A stretch of 64,000 nucleotides of DNA from Pseudomonadota bacterium (GTDB lineage Bacteria; Desulfobacterota; Syntrophorhabdia; Syntrophorhabdales; Syntrophorhabdaceae): the NCBI GenBank assembly GCA_026388315.1, contig JAPLKA010000053.1, forward strand, positions 1 to 64,000, given 5' to 3'. The stretch's first letter is position 1. The number at the start of each line of letters is the position of its first letter. Below, piece by piece: positions 42,610 to 50,838 of the stretch. The position numbers and the translations under genes were made by a program. The notes beneath the pieces were generated by a model, which saw only the letters and a list, made by a program, of their open reading frames with translations, was not told where the DNA came from and ran no database searches.

Positions 42610-42861
42610 GCGTTTTGTCAAAATCTATATTTTGCCGCCCGCTTCGCTCGACAAAGACGAACAGGAGCGGACAAGAGATTCTGTTTTTTTGCCCCGCCGA
42701 CAATGGCGGGCCAAAACTTTCAGCCCTCACGGGCGAATATTACATTTTCACTCTGCCCGAAGGGCATGGGGTATATCGGGTGCCAAGTCGGCAGCCGATA
42801 TAAAATACTGTCCGGCTTTTGTCCGATCTTGTCTGCGGCTGAATAAAAAAGGTTTTTCATG
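42610..42861 (-). repeat. Multi-hairpin element, copy D (type I)
   Basis: Minus strand: ATGAAAAACCTTTTTTATTCAG, hairpins 1, 2 (GCCCTTCGGGC) and 3 (loop GTGA), hairpin 4 of type I (CCCGCC-ATTGTC-GGCGGG), GAGCGAAGCGGGCGGCAAAAT and the closing GTTTTGACAAAACG-type mini-hairpin, 22 bp before the oxidoreductase gene. The upstream flank AAACACATGAAAAAC is identical to that of copy E. Confidence 0.85.
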
Positions 42862-42894
42862 TGTTTCCTGCCAATATCTCCAGTGTTTAACTTC

Positions 42895-43422
42895 TCATCT
42901 GCCGGTTTTTTCAAACCACCTGAACATGAAAACACCGCCGACAACAAAGATGACAATAACAATCCAGTGATTTATTCCTAATATCTGAGGGATGGTGATC
43001 TTTCCGAAATCTCCCCATTTCAATACAGTATTCTTAAACGCCGGATACATTTCGGCAAATATGGCAGCGCCGGCAAGCATACCGATGATACCCCATACGG
43101 CATCCCATCTCCCTTCACCAAGGGCGCCCATTTGGGTTCCAGGGCAGTAACCGAGCAATCCCCAGCCGATACCGAATATAAGCCCGCCGAGAATGTTCCC
43201 GCCGAGAACTGTTGGTTTTATGGAGAGTTTTGCTACGCCAAGGTCTTTTAAAAGGTAGACCCCCACCATTGCCACAAGTATCGTTGTAAACATGAATTTC
43301 ACGATGGTCATATCAATGAGGCGAAGGGCTCCGATCTGTTTGTCATAGCGGATAACACGCCCTTTCTGCATAAGAAACCCGAAGACCATGCCTGTTATCA
43401 ATCCATAGATAAGCTCACTCAT
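42895..43422 (-). CDS. YeeE/YedE-family membrane protein, second half-protein
   Basis: 175 residues with about five membrane helices and the family cysteine motif 'WGLLGYCPGTQMGALGEGRWDAVWG'. YeeE/YedE proteins transport thiosulfate or related sulfur or selenium compounds. Here the usual long protein is split in two. The ATG at 43422 overlaps the UGA stop of the preceding half-protein in an ATGA, so translation of this gene is coupled to readthrough of the in-frame UGA upstream. Confidence 0.88.
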   Translation of the reverse strand: MSELIYGLITGMVFGFLMQKGRVIRYDKQIGALRLIDMTIVKFMFTTILVAMVGVYLLKDLGVAKLSIKPTVLGGNILGGLIFGIGWGLLGYCPGTQMGALGEGRWDAVWGIIGMLAGAAIFAEMYPAFKNTVLKWGDFGKITIPQILGINHWIVIVIFVVGGVFMFRWFEKTGR

Positions 43423-43946
43423 GCTTTGTCACCTCCTCTGTAAAGGATGCTGGCAACAATAACACCACCGATAAAGAAACATATTAATGAAATATACCCG
43501 CTTACCGCTAACTGGAGCGAACCGCTCAGTCCATGACCGCTCGGTCACCCGTCTGCAAGGCGCGCACCGAACATGGCAATGGCGCCGCCTGCAAATGCCA
43601 CAATAGCCCTTTTTCCTTTATCAGGTCCGAAACGGCTCTCCCACATCGTCGGTACAGCCTGCCACCGGAAGCTTTTGGAAGTGGTCGATGCAATGGCGGA
43701 ACCGATAAAAATGCCTATGACAAAGAGAAACTGCCAGTCGATTTTTGGAAGCTCCTTCTTGAAATACTCCATCCCGGCAACCCGTTCCGCATTGAACACC
43801 TTTTCAATATATCCCGCAGAACGGACAAAGGTAGTTGATGTCCCCACATACTTGCCGGTAAACCATACAGAGAACACGAGGAGCAGTCCTGTCAAAGCAC
43901 CGGCCAGATAGGGGTTCCAGCCTCCCGGTTCCTGTTTATCTTCCAT
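43419..43946 (-). CDS. YeeE/YedE-family predicted selenoprotein, first half-protein
   Basis: The frame from ATG 43946 meets TGA at 43547-43545 after 'FGARLADG' and continues with 'PSGHGLSGSLQLAVSGYISL' and two more hydrophobic stretches to 43419. In the family this position is a conserved Cys ('GCxSGHGxSG'), so the UGA most likely encodes selenocysteine, residue 134 of 175. A bSECIS-like hairpin starts 12 bases after the UGA with its loop 22 bases after it. The real stop overlaps the next gene (ATGA), which argues that the frame is used. Sulfur or selenium transport is inferred from the family. Selenocysteine machinery genes are outside the window. Confidence 0.8.
43510..43532 (-). promoter_or_regulatory. 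bSECIS-like hairpin after the in-frame UGA
   Basis: Minus strand: GACUGAGCG pairs with CGCU-CCAGUU (one bulged C, one G-U) closing a loop GUU. The loop begins with G, as bacterial SECIS elements require, and is 22 bases after the UGA, inside the accepted range of about 16-37. Confidence 0.75.
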
Positions 43947-43986
43947 AGAGCACCTCCTTTTATGGATTCGTTATAATTATAACTAT

Positions 43987-44050
43987 TCTATAGCAATCAG
44001 TAAAAAAAGTGTCAAGAAAAGTTGACATAGGGAGGGGCTTTTCATATACT
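43987..44050. promoter_or_regulatory. Divergent promoters for the YeeE operon and the serine hydrolase
   Basis: Minus strand: TTGACA (44015-44010), 17 bp, TATAGA (43992-43987). Plus strand: TTGACA (44022-44027), 17 bp, TATACT (44045-44050). The two -35 boxes are back to back, TGTCAA-gaaaag-TTGACA, so binding of polymerase or a regulator at one must affect the other. A palindrome GTTATAATTATAAC lies just beyond the minus-strand start. Confidence 0.7.
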
Positions 44051-44107
44051 CCCTTAAAGATTGCAACAACAGAACACAGAGGCTGTTATCATTTACAGGA
44101 GATATAC

Positions 44108-45610
44108 ATGGCCTTCAAAATACATTATCCTTTCATCTATGGAATTTTATTGTCTCTTGTGCTTTTCTTCGGAGGCGCCCGGGCAATGAGCGCCCCTCTT
44201 CATTCCGCATCATATGCAGATCCCGGGAATCAGGAGTCCCTGCTCAAATGGAAACCGAAAATAGATGAGATTGTCCGTCCTGCCTTTGAATCGGAACGTA
44301 CCGCAGGTATCGTAGTGGGTGTAGCTGAGGGAAACAGCACATTCTTCATTGGATATGGCAGCACAAACCTCAGGGGCGGTAAGATGCCTGACGAAAATAC
44401 TATTTTTGAGATCGGCTCTGTCACCAAAGTATTCACCGGCATCATGCTTGCGAAAAAGGTTCTGGAACATAAGGTGGCCCTCGATGATCCTGTCCGGAAA
44501 TTATTACCGGCTTACTTCCGTATACCGAGATTCGGCGACAGAGAAATAACGTTACTCGATCTTTCCACCCATTATTCCGGACTTCCCAGGCTACCGGCAA
44601 ACATGAACCTTGAATACATTGCCAATCCTTACAAGAACTACACAGGGTATAAAATGCGCGAATTTTTAGCCGGTTGCAAACTTCCACGGGAACCTGGAAC
44701 AGTATGGGAATACAGCAACCTTGGCGTAGGGCTTCTCGGCTATGCGCTCGGGGTCAAATCGAACACCACATATAAACGGATGGTCCTGTCGGAGATTTGC
44801 GGCCCCTTGAAGCTCAAAGATACCCGTTTCCGTCTCAACGAAGAGCAATTATCGCGCTTTGCCCAAGGCTACAATGCGGACCTTGAGAAGACAGCTCACT
44901 GGGATTTCGACGTTATAGCGCCTGCCGGCGGACTCCGCTCAACGGCAGCAGATATGCTGAAATTCGCCTCCGCCCATCTCAAAGACAACGGAATCCTCTC
45001 CCAGTCAATGGCAATGGCTGCCAGACCATATCGTAAATCTGGTTTACCTGACAACGATATGGGGCTCGGCTGGATCATCATGCATAAAGGAGAATTTGAT
45101 ATTCTCTGGCATAATGGCGGCACAGGCGGTTTTTCGAGTTTCATTGCCATCAATAAGGCAAAGAACGTCTCCCTCGTTGTCCTTTCCAACACGTCGGCAG
45201 CAACCAGCAGTGTTGTTGATGATATAGCCGGCTCCATCATGAAATGTCTCCTGGGACTACCATATGAAATACCGAAGTGGCCAAAGGAGATTAAGATTGA
45301 CCAGAAACTGCTCGACACCTATACAGGCAATTATGAACTTACATCAAAAAGCGACCAGACGGCATCAGGCGCAACAGAGAAGGTCCGTCTTACCCTTACG
45401 CGCGAAGCAAACAGGATCGTTTTTACTCAGGACCGGAAAGTAATCTACAAGGTTTACCCTGAATCAGAGACACGGTTTTTTGCCAAACTTATCCCGCTGA
45501 CAGTCACATTTTTAAAAGGTAAAACAGACCATGCAGCACAGATGACCATCAGGGTTCACAAGGAAGAGTCGGAGTGGAGGCAAATCCCTGCCCCGCAGGA
45601 GAAACGATGA
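44108..45610 (+). CDS. Secreted serine hydrolase, class C beta-lactamase fold
   Basis: 500 residues with a signal peptide ('FIYGILLSLVLFFGGARAMSA'), the catalytic 'SVTK' (Ser-x-x-Lys) near residue 115, 'YSN' as the second motif and 'HNGGTGG' as the third. This is the family of beta-lactamase-like esterases and D,D-peptidases (PF00144); true beta-lactamase activity is not implied. A C-terminal lipocalin-like domain (about 410-500) follows. The ATG at 44108 has AGGAGA before it. The next small gene overlaps by 4 bp. Confidence 0.88.
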   Translation: MAFKIHYPFIYGILLSLVLFFGGARAMSAPLHSASYADPGNQESLLKWKPKIDEIVRPAFESERTAGIVVGVAEGNSTFFIGYGSTNLRGGKMPDENTIFEIGSVTKVFTGIMLAKKVLEHKVALDDPVRKLLPAYFRIPRFGDREITLLDLSTHYSGLPRLPANMNLEYIANPYKNYTGYKMREFLAGCKLPREPGTVWEYSNLGVGLLGYALGVKSNTTYKRMVLSEICGPLKLKDTRFRLNEEQLSRFAQGYNADLEKTAHWDFDVIAPAGGLRSTAADMLKFASAHLKDNGILSQSMAMAARPYRKSGLPDNDMGLGWIIMHKGEFDILWHNGGTGGFSSFIAINKAKNVSLVVLSNTSAATSSVVDDIAGSIMKCLLGLPYEIPKWPKEIKIDQKLLDTYTGNYELTSKSDQTASGATEKVRLTLTREANRIVFTQDRKVIYKVYPESETRFFAKLIPLTVTFLKGKTDHAAQMTIRVHKEESEWRQIPAPQEKR

Positions 45611-45903
45611 AATCTAATGTAACCTCGTCGCTTTTTGACCGATTGAGCAGCTACTGGAAAGCGCTCAAAGAGGTCTTTTACGGTATGACTGTCCACGAGA
45701 TGCATATGGGGTTCAAGAAAGAGAAAAATGATTTAAATAATCTTTTTATGCTCGTGGTCTTTGGAGACCTGGCAGGCCTCCCGCTCCTCCCGCCTTATTA
45801 CTCGATGAGACTTTTGCCTTATATCGTTCCCCACATCGCACAATGGAAAAGAAGTGTCCTGCGGGAAAAAGATATCACTGACATCATAACAGCGGATATT
45901 TAA
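45607..45903 (+). CDS. Small hypothetical protein coupled to the serine hydrolase
   Basis: 98 residues, ATG overlapping the hydrolase stop in an ATGA. 'HMGFKKEKNDLNNLFMLVVFGDLAGLPLLPPYY' has one hydrophobic stretch with prolines, perhaps membrane-associated. I do not recognise the family. The coupling suggests a partner of the hydrolase. Confidence 0.65.
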   Translation: MKSNVTSSLFDRLSSYWKALKEVFYGMTVHEMHMGFKKEKNDLNNLFMLVVFGDLAGLPLLPPYYSMRLLPYIVPHIAQWKRSVLREKDITDIITADI

Positions 45904-45955
45904 GCAGATTTAAAAAATCTATATAAATACATCCTAAAGTATAATCTAAAATTTC

Positions 45956-46003
45956 TTGACAAAGCCTTTGTTTAGTATAATAATGAAAATGGTAATCATT
46001 ATC
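45956..46003 (+). promoter_or_regulatory. Promoter and Fur box of the fur-like gene
   Basis: TTGACA (45956-45961) is followed by TATAAT (45976-45981, short 14-bp spacing). At 45985-46003 the sequence matches the 19-bp Fur consensus (GATAATGATAATCATTATC) at 17 positions. It suggests iron-dependent autoregulation. Confidence 0.7.
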
Positions 46004-46058
46004 AATATAGTGTTTGATATGTTGCATAGTGCTTTACACTCAGGTGGTCACGATAGTA

Positions 46059-46511
46059 GTGAACAATAAATTAAAAGATAGCGGTTACAGAACAACAACA
46101 GGACGTAAGACTATCCTGGATGTGCTGACAAACACAGAAGGGCATCTTAGCGCTGAAGACATTTACCTGAAAGCGCACCCAATTTACCCTTCTATAGGAC
46201 TGGCATCGGTATACAGGACGTTAGAAATTCTGGTTAATGTGGGTCTGGTTCACAAATTCGATTTTAAGGATCGGAAAGCGCGTTATGAGTTAGCAGAAGG
46301 ACCGGGAGGCAAAAGGCATCATCATCACCTTATATGTACAGGGTGCAGCCAAGTCATCGACTATAAAGATTTTAGTCCTGAAGAACTGGAGCTCCTAAAA
46401 AGAGTAGAAGAAGGGCTATACAAAAGATACGATTTCAAAATCACAAACCACGTTATTCAGTTTTATGGGACTTGCGCTGAGTGTAGAAATAGGGAGAAGG
46501 GTGTACGATAG
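46059..46511 (+). CDS. fur: Fur-family metalloregulator
   Basis: 150 residues with the winged-helix domain ('LKDSGYRTTTGRKTILDVL', 'YPSIGLASVYRTLEIL') and the metal domain 'HHHHLICTGCSQVIDYKD' and 'CAECR'. Fur-family proteins sense Fe(II), Zn(II) or peroxide. The Fur box in its own promoter and the four-histidine stretch fit Fur or PerR more than Zur. The GTG at 46059 is my preferred start because it aligns with the family N-terminus; the TTG at 46014 is possible. A small exported protein gene follows. Confidence 0.88.
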   Translation: MNNKLKDSGYRTTTGRKTILDVLTNTEGHLSAEDIYLKAHPIYPSIGLASVYRTLEILVNVGLVHKFDFKDRKARYELAEGPGGKRHHHHLICTGCSQVIDYKDFSPEELELLKRVEEGLYKRYDFKITNHVIQFYGTCAECRNREKGVR

Positions 46512-46590
46512 GATCGATGGGCGGGAAAGTCGAATGGCGGTGGATAAGTGACGGGCTTTTGTAACTACTACATCATTGAAAGGAGGATTT

Positions 46591-46914
46591 ATGAAACGAT
46601 CAAAGAGATTTTTGGTTCTTGCATTTTGTGTGCTCACATTGTTCATGTTGGAAGGTGTGGCAGCCGGTTATTCGGAGAATGAAATCACGGTCAAAGGGTC
46701 TGTCTATGGATCGGCGTGGGATGACAAAGGAGCTGCCACCGCTGTTTCAATTTTGACTATCGAAGGTGACGAATTATTTGTGGTTCATACTCCTGTTGGC
46801 GATGAATTGTTGAAGCTGGTGGAGCAGAATGTAAAAGTGACAGGAGCAGTCTTGCTTGACAAGGCAGGAAAGAAGAACTTCACTGTTTACAAATACGAAG
46901 TTTTGTTCAACTAA
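46591..46914 (+). CDS. Small exported protein of unknown function
   Basis: 107 residues with a clear signal peptide ('RFLVLAFCVLTLFMLEGVAAGYSE') and a short strand-rich mature part that looks like a small OB-like barrel ('ITVKGSVYGSAWDDKG', 'VKVTGAVLLDKAGKK'). AGGAGG seven bases before ATG 46591 fixes the start. It is between fur and the Tat MBL protein, all on the same strand. No function is known to me. Confidence 0.75.
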   Translation: MKRSKRFLVLAFCVLTLFMLEGVAAGYSENEITVKGSVYGSAWDDKGAATAVSILTIEGDELFVVHTPVGDELLKLVEQNVKVTGAVLLDKAGKKNFTVYKYEVLFN

Positions 46915-47037
46915 AAACAAATGAACGGGAACGGTCTCATAAATGGCCAAACAACTTATGATCTCTGAAGCAAGGAACCTTAGAACAGGTAAGTAATGAA
47001 AAACGCACATATTGAATGAAAAAAGGAGGAAGAAGTC

Positions 47038-48111
47038 ATGAATAGAAGAGATTTTTTGAAAGACATGGTGGCTGCTGGAGCAGCCATCACTGTTGCCAGC
47101 ACAAGCATAGGACCGCTTATCAAAAAAGGGTATGCTGCACAAAAAAAAGAAGACATCGGTCAATGCAAATCCGTCAAGGTAACCTGCGTTTCTGAAACAG
47201 CCTGGTTTGATTCCGCCCGTATGTTGCAGGACATCAAGGACACCGGAGGTGCTATGGTATCGAGCTACGCCCATCCCTGGACCCAGGATAACCTGGGTGG
47301 CTATTCTGCCCTATTAGAGGTAGAGCAGCTCGACGGCTCAAAACACACGATCCTCATGGATACAAACTGGAGACAGGACTGGTGTGATTACGTATTCCAA
47401 AAATCGGGTGTTGATAAACTGCTTGAAAACAAAAAAATTGATATCATGGTTATCACGCACGAACATCACGACCACTACTGGGGGATTAAATCAACGCTGA
47501 AAAGGTGGCAGAAGGTTCCTCTCGTGATCCCCAGCACATTCTATCCGGAAGGGAAAGCGCTTCTGGCAGGAAAGTACAAGAATGATATTGCGAAGGTGGA
47601 TAATGACATTCCCCACACAGGTCCTCTTGAAGTGCTCGGTCCTGACAGGCTGTTGAAACTCTATCCCGGTGTAGCAGTGAAGATGTTTGACCTGCCTATC
47701 ATGAATAGGGTACGGGGTGAGCAGAACTTCTACTTCAATATAAAGGACAAGGGAATTGTGACGGTAACGGGTTGCTGCCATGCAGGTGTTATCAACCTTA
47801 TGACATGGGCTCAACGAAATATCGAAGGCGCAAAACCATATGGTTGTTACGGCGGTCTCCATATCGCTGCCTTTGAGAACTGGGATCCGAAATTTGATGA
47901 TATCATCAAAGGCGTGAAGAAGCTGAACCTGGCGAAATTAGGGTGCAACCACTGCACAGGCTGGGTGTGGGCTCAGAAAGCGCGGACTGAAGGCCTTCCA
48001 ATTGTTCTCGGGACTCAGAAATACAAAGAGTATAAAAGAACGCCAACAACAGGACCAGGTGCGAAAGAAAACGTTTATCTAAGGAACGGTGATGTGATCG
48101 TATTCTCATAA
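47038..48111 (+). CDS. Tat-exported metallo-beta-lactamase-fold protein 1
   Basis: 357 residues starting with a twin-arginine signal ('MNRRDFLKDMVAAGAAITVAS'), so it folds in the cytoplasm before export. The metal site is 'THEHHDHYWG' (HxHxDH type), with 'VTGCCHAGVIN' and 'GCNHCTGW' later in the chain, a layout seen in the 7,8-dihydropterin-6-methyl-phosphate synthase-like group of MBL proteins. The substrate is unknown. AGGAGG precedes the start. It is followed by a 10-TM protein. Confidence 0.85.
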   Translation: MNRRDFLKDMVAAGAAITVASTSIGPLIKKGYAAQKKEDIGQCKSVKVTCVSETAWFDSARMLQDIKDTGGAMVSSYAHPWTQDNLGGYSALLEVEQLDGSKHTILMDTNWRQDWCDYVFQKSGVDKLLENKKIDIMVITHEHHDHYWGIKSTLKRWQKVPLVIPSTFYPEGKALLAGKYKNDIAKVDNDIPHTGPLEVLGPDRLLKLYPGVAVKMFDLPIMNRVRGEQNFYFNIKDKGIVTVTGCCHAGVINLMTWAQRNIEGAKPYGCYGGLHIAAFENWDPKFDDIIKGVKKLNLAKLGCNHCTGWVWAQKARTEGLPIVLGTQKYKEYKRTPTTGPGAKENVYLRNGDVIVFS

Positions 48112-48167
48112 TAAAAATATGTGGGTAGCAAACGGATACAGCACATCCACAGGAAAGGAGATATTAT

Positions 48168-49412
48168 ATGTCATCTGAACCGGAAACAAGTATGCTCAGT
48201 AACCGACAGAACAAAAGTGTTATACCGCAACCGTGGGCAGGGATCATAAACCTTGCGCTCATCCTTGTAATATCAGAGATCGTCTGGTATTTCCTCTTTT
48301 CTCCCGGGGGACCCGTCAGTCTCTATACCCCAAATGTAGGGCTTTCTCTTGTCATCACGATCCTCATGGTAATACATTGGGGCCTGGATGCCTTTGACTT
48401 CTGGCCCTTCAGCCGTAGCTTCATTGAGAAGGGGAATGTGATTGCCAAGGGTTTTTCGCTCTTCGTCTTCTACGTCGCCATCGGCATAATCGTAATGTTT
48501 GGCATATACTACAATGTAATCGGCCGTTTTGGGGCAATCTTTTTCAGCGGCCCCCAGCTTGTTGCAAGCGGGGGTTTAGGTCAGTACTCTCAGACGGCCT
48601 TCGAGACCGGATGCTACGCACAGATTATGATGAATACGTGTATCATTTTTTTCACCATCCTCTGGCTGACCGGTTTCGGCTATGCCCCCTGGAACAGTTG
48701 TGGAAAGCTAACACAAGCCTTTTCTGTCTGGGTGATTTGTCTCCTGTTGGCAGTGATTGCCTTTGTGTTTCTCTTTTTCCCCCATATCGCCTACATGTTT
48801 TATCCTGCCCAGACCTTCATGGCCGCCCCTCCGTGGTGGACAAACTGGTCAATGACGCAGAGCAGCCTTTTTCACTTCGGCTGGATAGTACCCTCTCTCG
48901 TTCTTCTGTACTGGACGAGAATGCTGTGGGAGGGCAGACCATTTTCCCTTATAAAAACAACCTGGGTGCGTGGCATAGTAACGACAATCTCCGTTACGGT
49001 AACTGGCATTATACTCATGCTGGTGGCAAACTCCATTATGAGCTGGTATTTTGGAACTGAAGCCATCGAGGGCGGCATGACTACAGAGCAGCCGGCATGG
49101 CGCTGGAACCATGTGGCAGAAATGGCCATGTTTATGCAGACGGCGGCGGCGATCCTCTACTACTACTTTGATAACTGGCCGACAAAGTTAACCCTGCCCG
49201 TGAGGGCTGCCGTAAGAACTCTCATAGCCGTAATAGGTGGTCTTGTGATAGCCAAGCTGTATTGTGTCATCGGACCTTCGCTTCTCAACATCGTACCCGG
49301 TCTTGGACAGGAGGGTGACACATCCCTTGCCTGGACAGTAATGTTCTTGATACTGGTGATTTCACATGCCGTATTTTTCGATGGATTTCCAGTCAAAAAG
49401 AGGGCTGGGTAA
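48168..49412 (+). CDS. Integral membrane protein with about 10 helices, unknown function
   Basis: 414 residues, nearly all hydrophobic: I count ten membrane helices, beginning 'WAGIINLALILVISEIVWYF' and ending 'MFLILVISHAVFFDGF'. There is no ATPase or redox motif and no family I can name. It lies 57 bp after one Tat MBL protein, and a twin-arginine-like unknown gene and a second Tat MBL protein follow; these four genes run on the same strand and probably form one exported pathway. Confidence 0.75.
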   Translation: MSSEPETSMLSNRQNKSVIPQPWAGIINLALILVISEIVWYFLFSPGGPVSLYTPNVGLSLVITILMVIHWGLDAFDFWPFSRSFIEKGNVIAKGFSLFVFYVAIGIIVMFGIYYNVIGRFGAIFFSGPQLVASGGLGQYSQTAFETGCYAQIMMNTCIIFFTILWLTGFGYAPWNSCGKLTQAFSVWVICLLLAVIAFVFLFFPHIAYMFYPAQTFMAAPPWWTNWSMTQSSLFHFGWIVPSLVLLYWTRMLWEGRPFSLIKTTWVRGIVTTISVTVTGIILMLVANSIMSWYFGTEAIEGGMTTEQPAWRWNHVAEMAMFMQTAAAILYYYFDNWPTKLTLPVRAAVRTLIAVIGGLVIAKLYCVIGPSLLNIVPGLGQEGDTSLAWTVMFLILVISHAVFFDGFPVKKRAG

Positions 49413-49435
49413 AGTTACATCAAGAGAGGCCGTGG

Positions 49436-50713
49436 ATGGATAAGCAGGGAGTCGTCTCGCGCAGAGATTTTTTTAGCACATTACTGAAAGATGCAATGAA
49501 GACCGTGGCAGGGTTTAAAAAAGAATGCGGTGAGAAGGATGGGATTACATTAGCCATGGAGGGATTCGAAAACCTTCCCATTGCATCGACCTATCCATGG
49601 GAGCTCTTTGAGGATGAAGCAAAGCGGTTAGGTATCGACTACCAGAAACTGGGCAAGGTAGAGGCCATCAAACGTATTATTGCCCACCAATTAAGACAAA
49701 ACCCCCCGGACTGTAAGTCTGATGCAACAGACAAAACACCAGAAGTGCTTCTTCGCATCGATCCTGTCACCGAAATCCATGCTATATTCGATAGCATCTT
49801 CAGAATTATTATCCCCAGCGATTCGGCAAGAAGCTTCTTCAAGATTAAAGGGATAAGCGAAAAATTGGCAGGAGACCCCGGTTGGTACCTCTGGTTTGAG
49901 GACAGGCCGGGGGCGTACCTGCTCGAATTAGTTGAAGCAGGAAGTCCACAAAGATTTACAGCAGAAGAGAACGGCTACACTTTGAAGAACTGTTTTTCAG
50001 GTCATTTTCAAATAAAGTATTTTCCTGACGTTTGTGACACCGGACTGCTTGAAAAATTCTCTTTCTCCGAACAGATTGTCAGGGATAGTGATTTCTTCAA
50101 TGATACTGGTACGCCTACTTTTGAGGCAAGCCTTACAATCAACGACACACTCTTTCTTGTAGGGAATCTTGATGTATTGCAGAGTCCCGATAAAGAATTT
50201 ACTGAATTCTTTCTTAGTGCACCTGATCACTGGGTTACGCGCCATCTCGAAGGATTTGAAATGATCGACAAGAGCGGGAGCAACGCTGTGATCATGGCAC
50301 CGGGGGAAACCGACAGGGACACACCCGCATGGGAATTATCATGGTATTTGCTGGACAAGCTGATAACGATTTTTTGCAATGTGAATAAAACCGTACCAGT
50401 CTGCACTGCAATATTTGAGAAGGAAGGCAAGTCCTTTGAGATAGACGGGAATAAAATCGTATCAGAAAAACCGGAACCAACTATCAAGGAGTTCGGCCTT
50501 ATTGCGGCTCTTACGGCTGCAGACAAAGCATGTGAAGCGGTGTTTGACACTGATGAATGCGCAACTCAACTCAAGGGCCATGATTTCCCCACGGAAGTTT
50601 TGTTAGCTGGCATGCAGAAGGGTATGCCTACAACGGATAGGGATTGGATAAATTCTCACTGGTGGCATGCCCACCACATAGATGTGTCCCTTGAAGACGC
50701 GGTACCCTGCTGA
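49436..50713 (+). CDS. Hypothetical protein, 425 residues
   Basis: I do not recognise this protein. It starts 'MDKQGVVSRRDFFSTLLKDAMKT', an RRDFF phrase that resembles a Tat motif but has no hydrophobic helix after it, so export is doubtful. The centre ('IDPVTEIHAIFDSIFRIIIP', 'WYLWFEDRPGAYLLELV') looks like a strand-rich lipid- or ligand-binding fold. A His-rich end ('HWWHAHHIDVSLED') could bind metal. It lies 23 bp after the membrane protein. Confidence 0.65.
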   Translation: MDKQGVVSRRDFFSTLLKDAMKTVAGFKKECGEKDGITLAMEGFENLPIASTYPWELFEDEAKRLGIDYQKLGKVEAIKRIIAHQLRQNPPDCKSDATDKTPEVLLRIDPVTEIHAIFDSIFRIIIPSDSARSFFKIKGISEKLAGDPGWYLWFEDRPGAYLLELVEAGSPQRFTAEENGYTLKNCFSGHFQIKYFPDVCDTGLLEKFSFSEQIVRDSDFFNDTGTPTFEASLTINDTLFLVGNLDVLQSPDKEFTEFFLSAPDHWVTRHLEGFEMIDKSGSNAVIMAPGETDRDTPAWELSWYLLDKLITIFCNVNKTVPVCTAIFEKEGKSFEIDGNKIVSEKPEPTIKEFGLIAALTAADKACEAVFDTDECATQLKGHDFPTEVLLAGMQKGMPTTDRDWINSHWWHAHHIDVSLEDAVPC

Positions 50714-50838
50714 CTATCCGGGGATCACCTGTAAGGCTTACAGGTGCAAAGAAGGTTCTCTGTCTTTCAGAATTTTACGTGATTTTGCCTTAGACTACCT
50801 AAAAGAATTTATGAAATACTTTAAGAGGGGGTGTTTTT

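Noticed and set aside
43545-43946. YeeE gene ending at the UGA, or a pseudogene
   Set aside because: Family sequence continues past the UGA, a SECIS-like hairpin is in place and the downstream stop overlaps the next gene, so selenocysteine is the better reading.
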